Shown here one piece after another: positions 63,982-64,000 of a DNA stretch of 64,000 nt (position 1 is the first letter of the stretch; each line of letters starts with the position of its first letter). The stretch is from the NCBI RefSeq assembly GCF_014654615.1, contig NZ_BNBB01000015.1:102931-166930 (forward strand). The letters are read 5' to 3'. Position numbers and translations under genes: made by a program. Below the pieces are notes generated by a model. The model did no database searches and was not told where the DNA came from. It saw nothing but the letters and a program-made list of their open reading frames with translations. The stretch comes from Streptosporangium violaceochromogenes. Its GTDB lineage: Bacteria; Actinomycetota; Actinomycetes; Streptosporangiales; Streptosporangiaceae.

Positions 63982-64000
63982 AGGAAACGCGGCACGGTGC

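Overview
The window is high-GC DNA from a filamentous actinomycete. A mycothiol S-conjugate amidase (27448-28332) places it in the Actinobacteria. Paired Ser/Thr kinases, a SARP regulator and the order glpX / DUF1707 / class I fumarase / fumC, which resembles Streptomyces chromosomes, fit a Streptomyces or Streptosporangium/Nonomuraea-type genome. The exact genus cannot be read from the sequence. No rRNA, tRNA, CRISPR array or complete insertion sequence was found.

Left arm (1-29.7 kb) is housekeeping: DUF4245 (cut by the window edge), glpX, a DUF1707 protein, iolB and a MocR regulator, two unrelated fumarases, an Fe/Mn superoxide dismutase behind two nickel-regulator-like boxes, two Ser/Thr kinases, a GT2 glycosyltransferase, a transglycosylase-like wall protein with a consensus Crp box, a response regulator / histidine kinase / lipoprotein operon, a PIN-PhoH ATPase, a cis-prenyltransferase, GTP-dependent PEP carboxykinase behind four DasR-like boxes, an NlpC/P60 protein, greA, a DUF4307 protein and mca.

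Middle (30.3-55.5 kb) is a biosynthetic cluster without any PKS or NRPS. A SARP activator (30279) stands at the left edge. A leftward set (41.8 to 31.1 kb) encodes a START/SRPBCC protein, an acyl-CoA-dehydrogenase-like flavoprotein, a gulonolactone-oxidase-type flavoenzyme, a pol-beta nucleotidyltransferase with a helical partner, an ABC exporter, a 63-residue peptide, an alpha-oxoamine synthase, an SDR and a P450. A rightward set (42.3 to 55.5 kb) encodes an inositol-dehydrogenase-like enzyme, a myo-inositol-phosphate synthase homologue, SDR, Rid protein, PfkB kinase, cupin-like protein, B12-dependent radical SAM enzyme, O-carbamoyltransferase, an NDP-kinase-like protein, a primase-like TOPRIM protein, a DJ-1/PfpI protein, an HprK-like P-loop protein and an inositol monophosphatase. 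The two sets diverge from a 500-bp region holding a SARP-type direct-repeat promoter, a long palindrome and a good sigma-70 promoter. The simplest reading is a carbamoylated, probably C-methylated cyclitol (or carbocyclic sugar) made by the right half and combined with an amino-ketone or amino-alcohol made by the AOS/SDR/P450 genes. The set of phosphoryl- and nucleotidyl-transfer folds is very unusual for a cyclitol cluster. This is the most likely undescribed system in the window.

Right arm (56.1-64 kb): a secreted M4 metallopeptidase with a beta-propeller-like tail, two tandem terminators, a DUF255 thioredoxin-fold protein, a class A penicillin-binding protein and an Lrp/AsnC regulator. A GC hairpin lies at the window edge.
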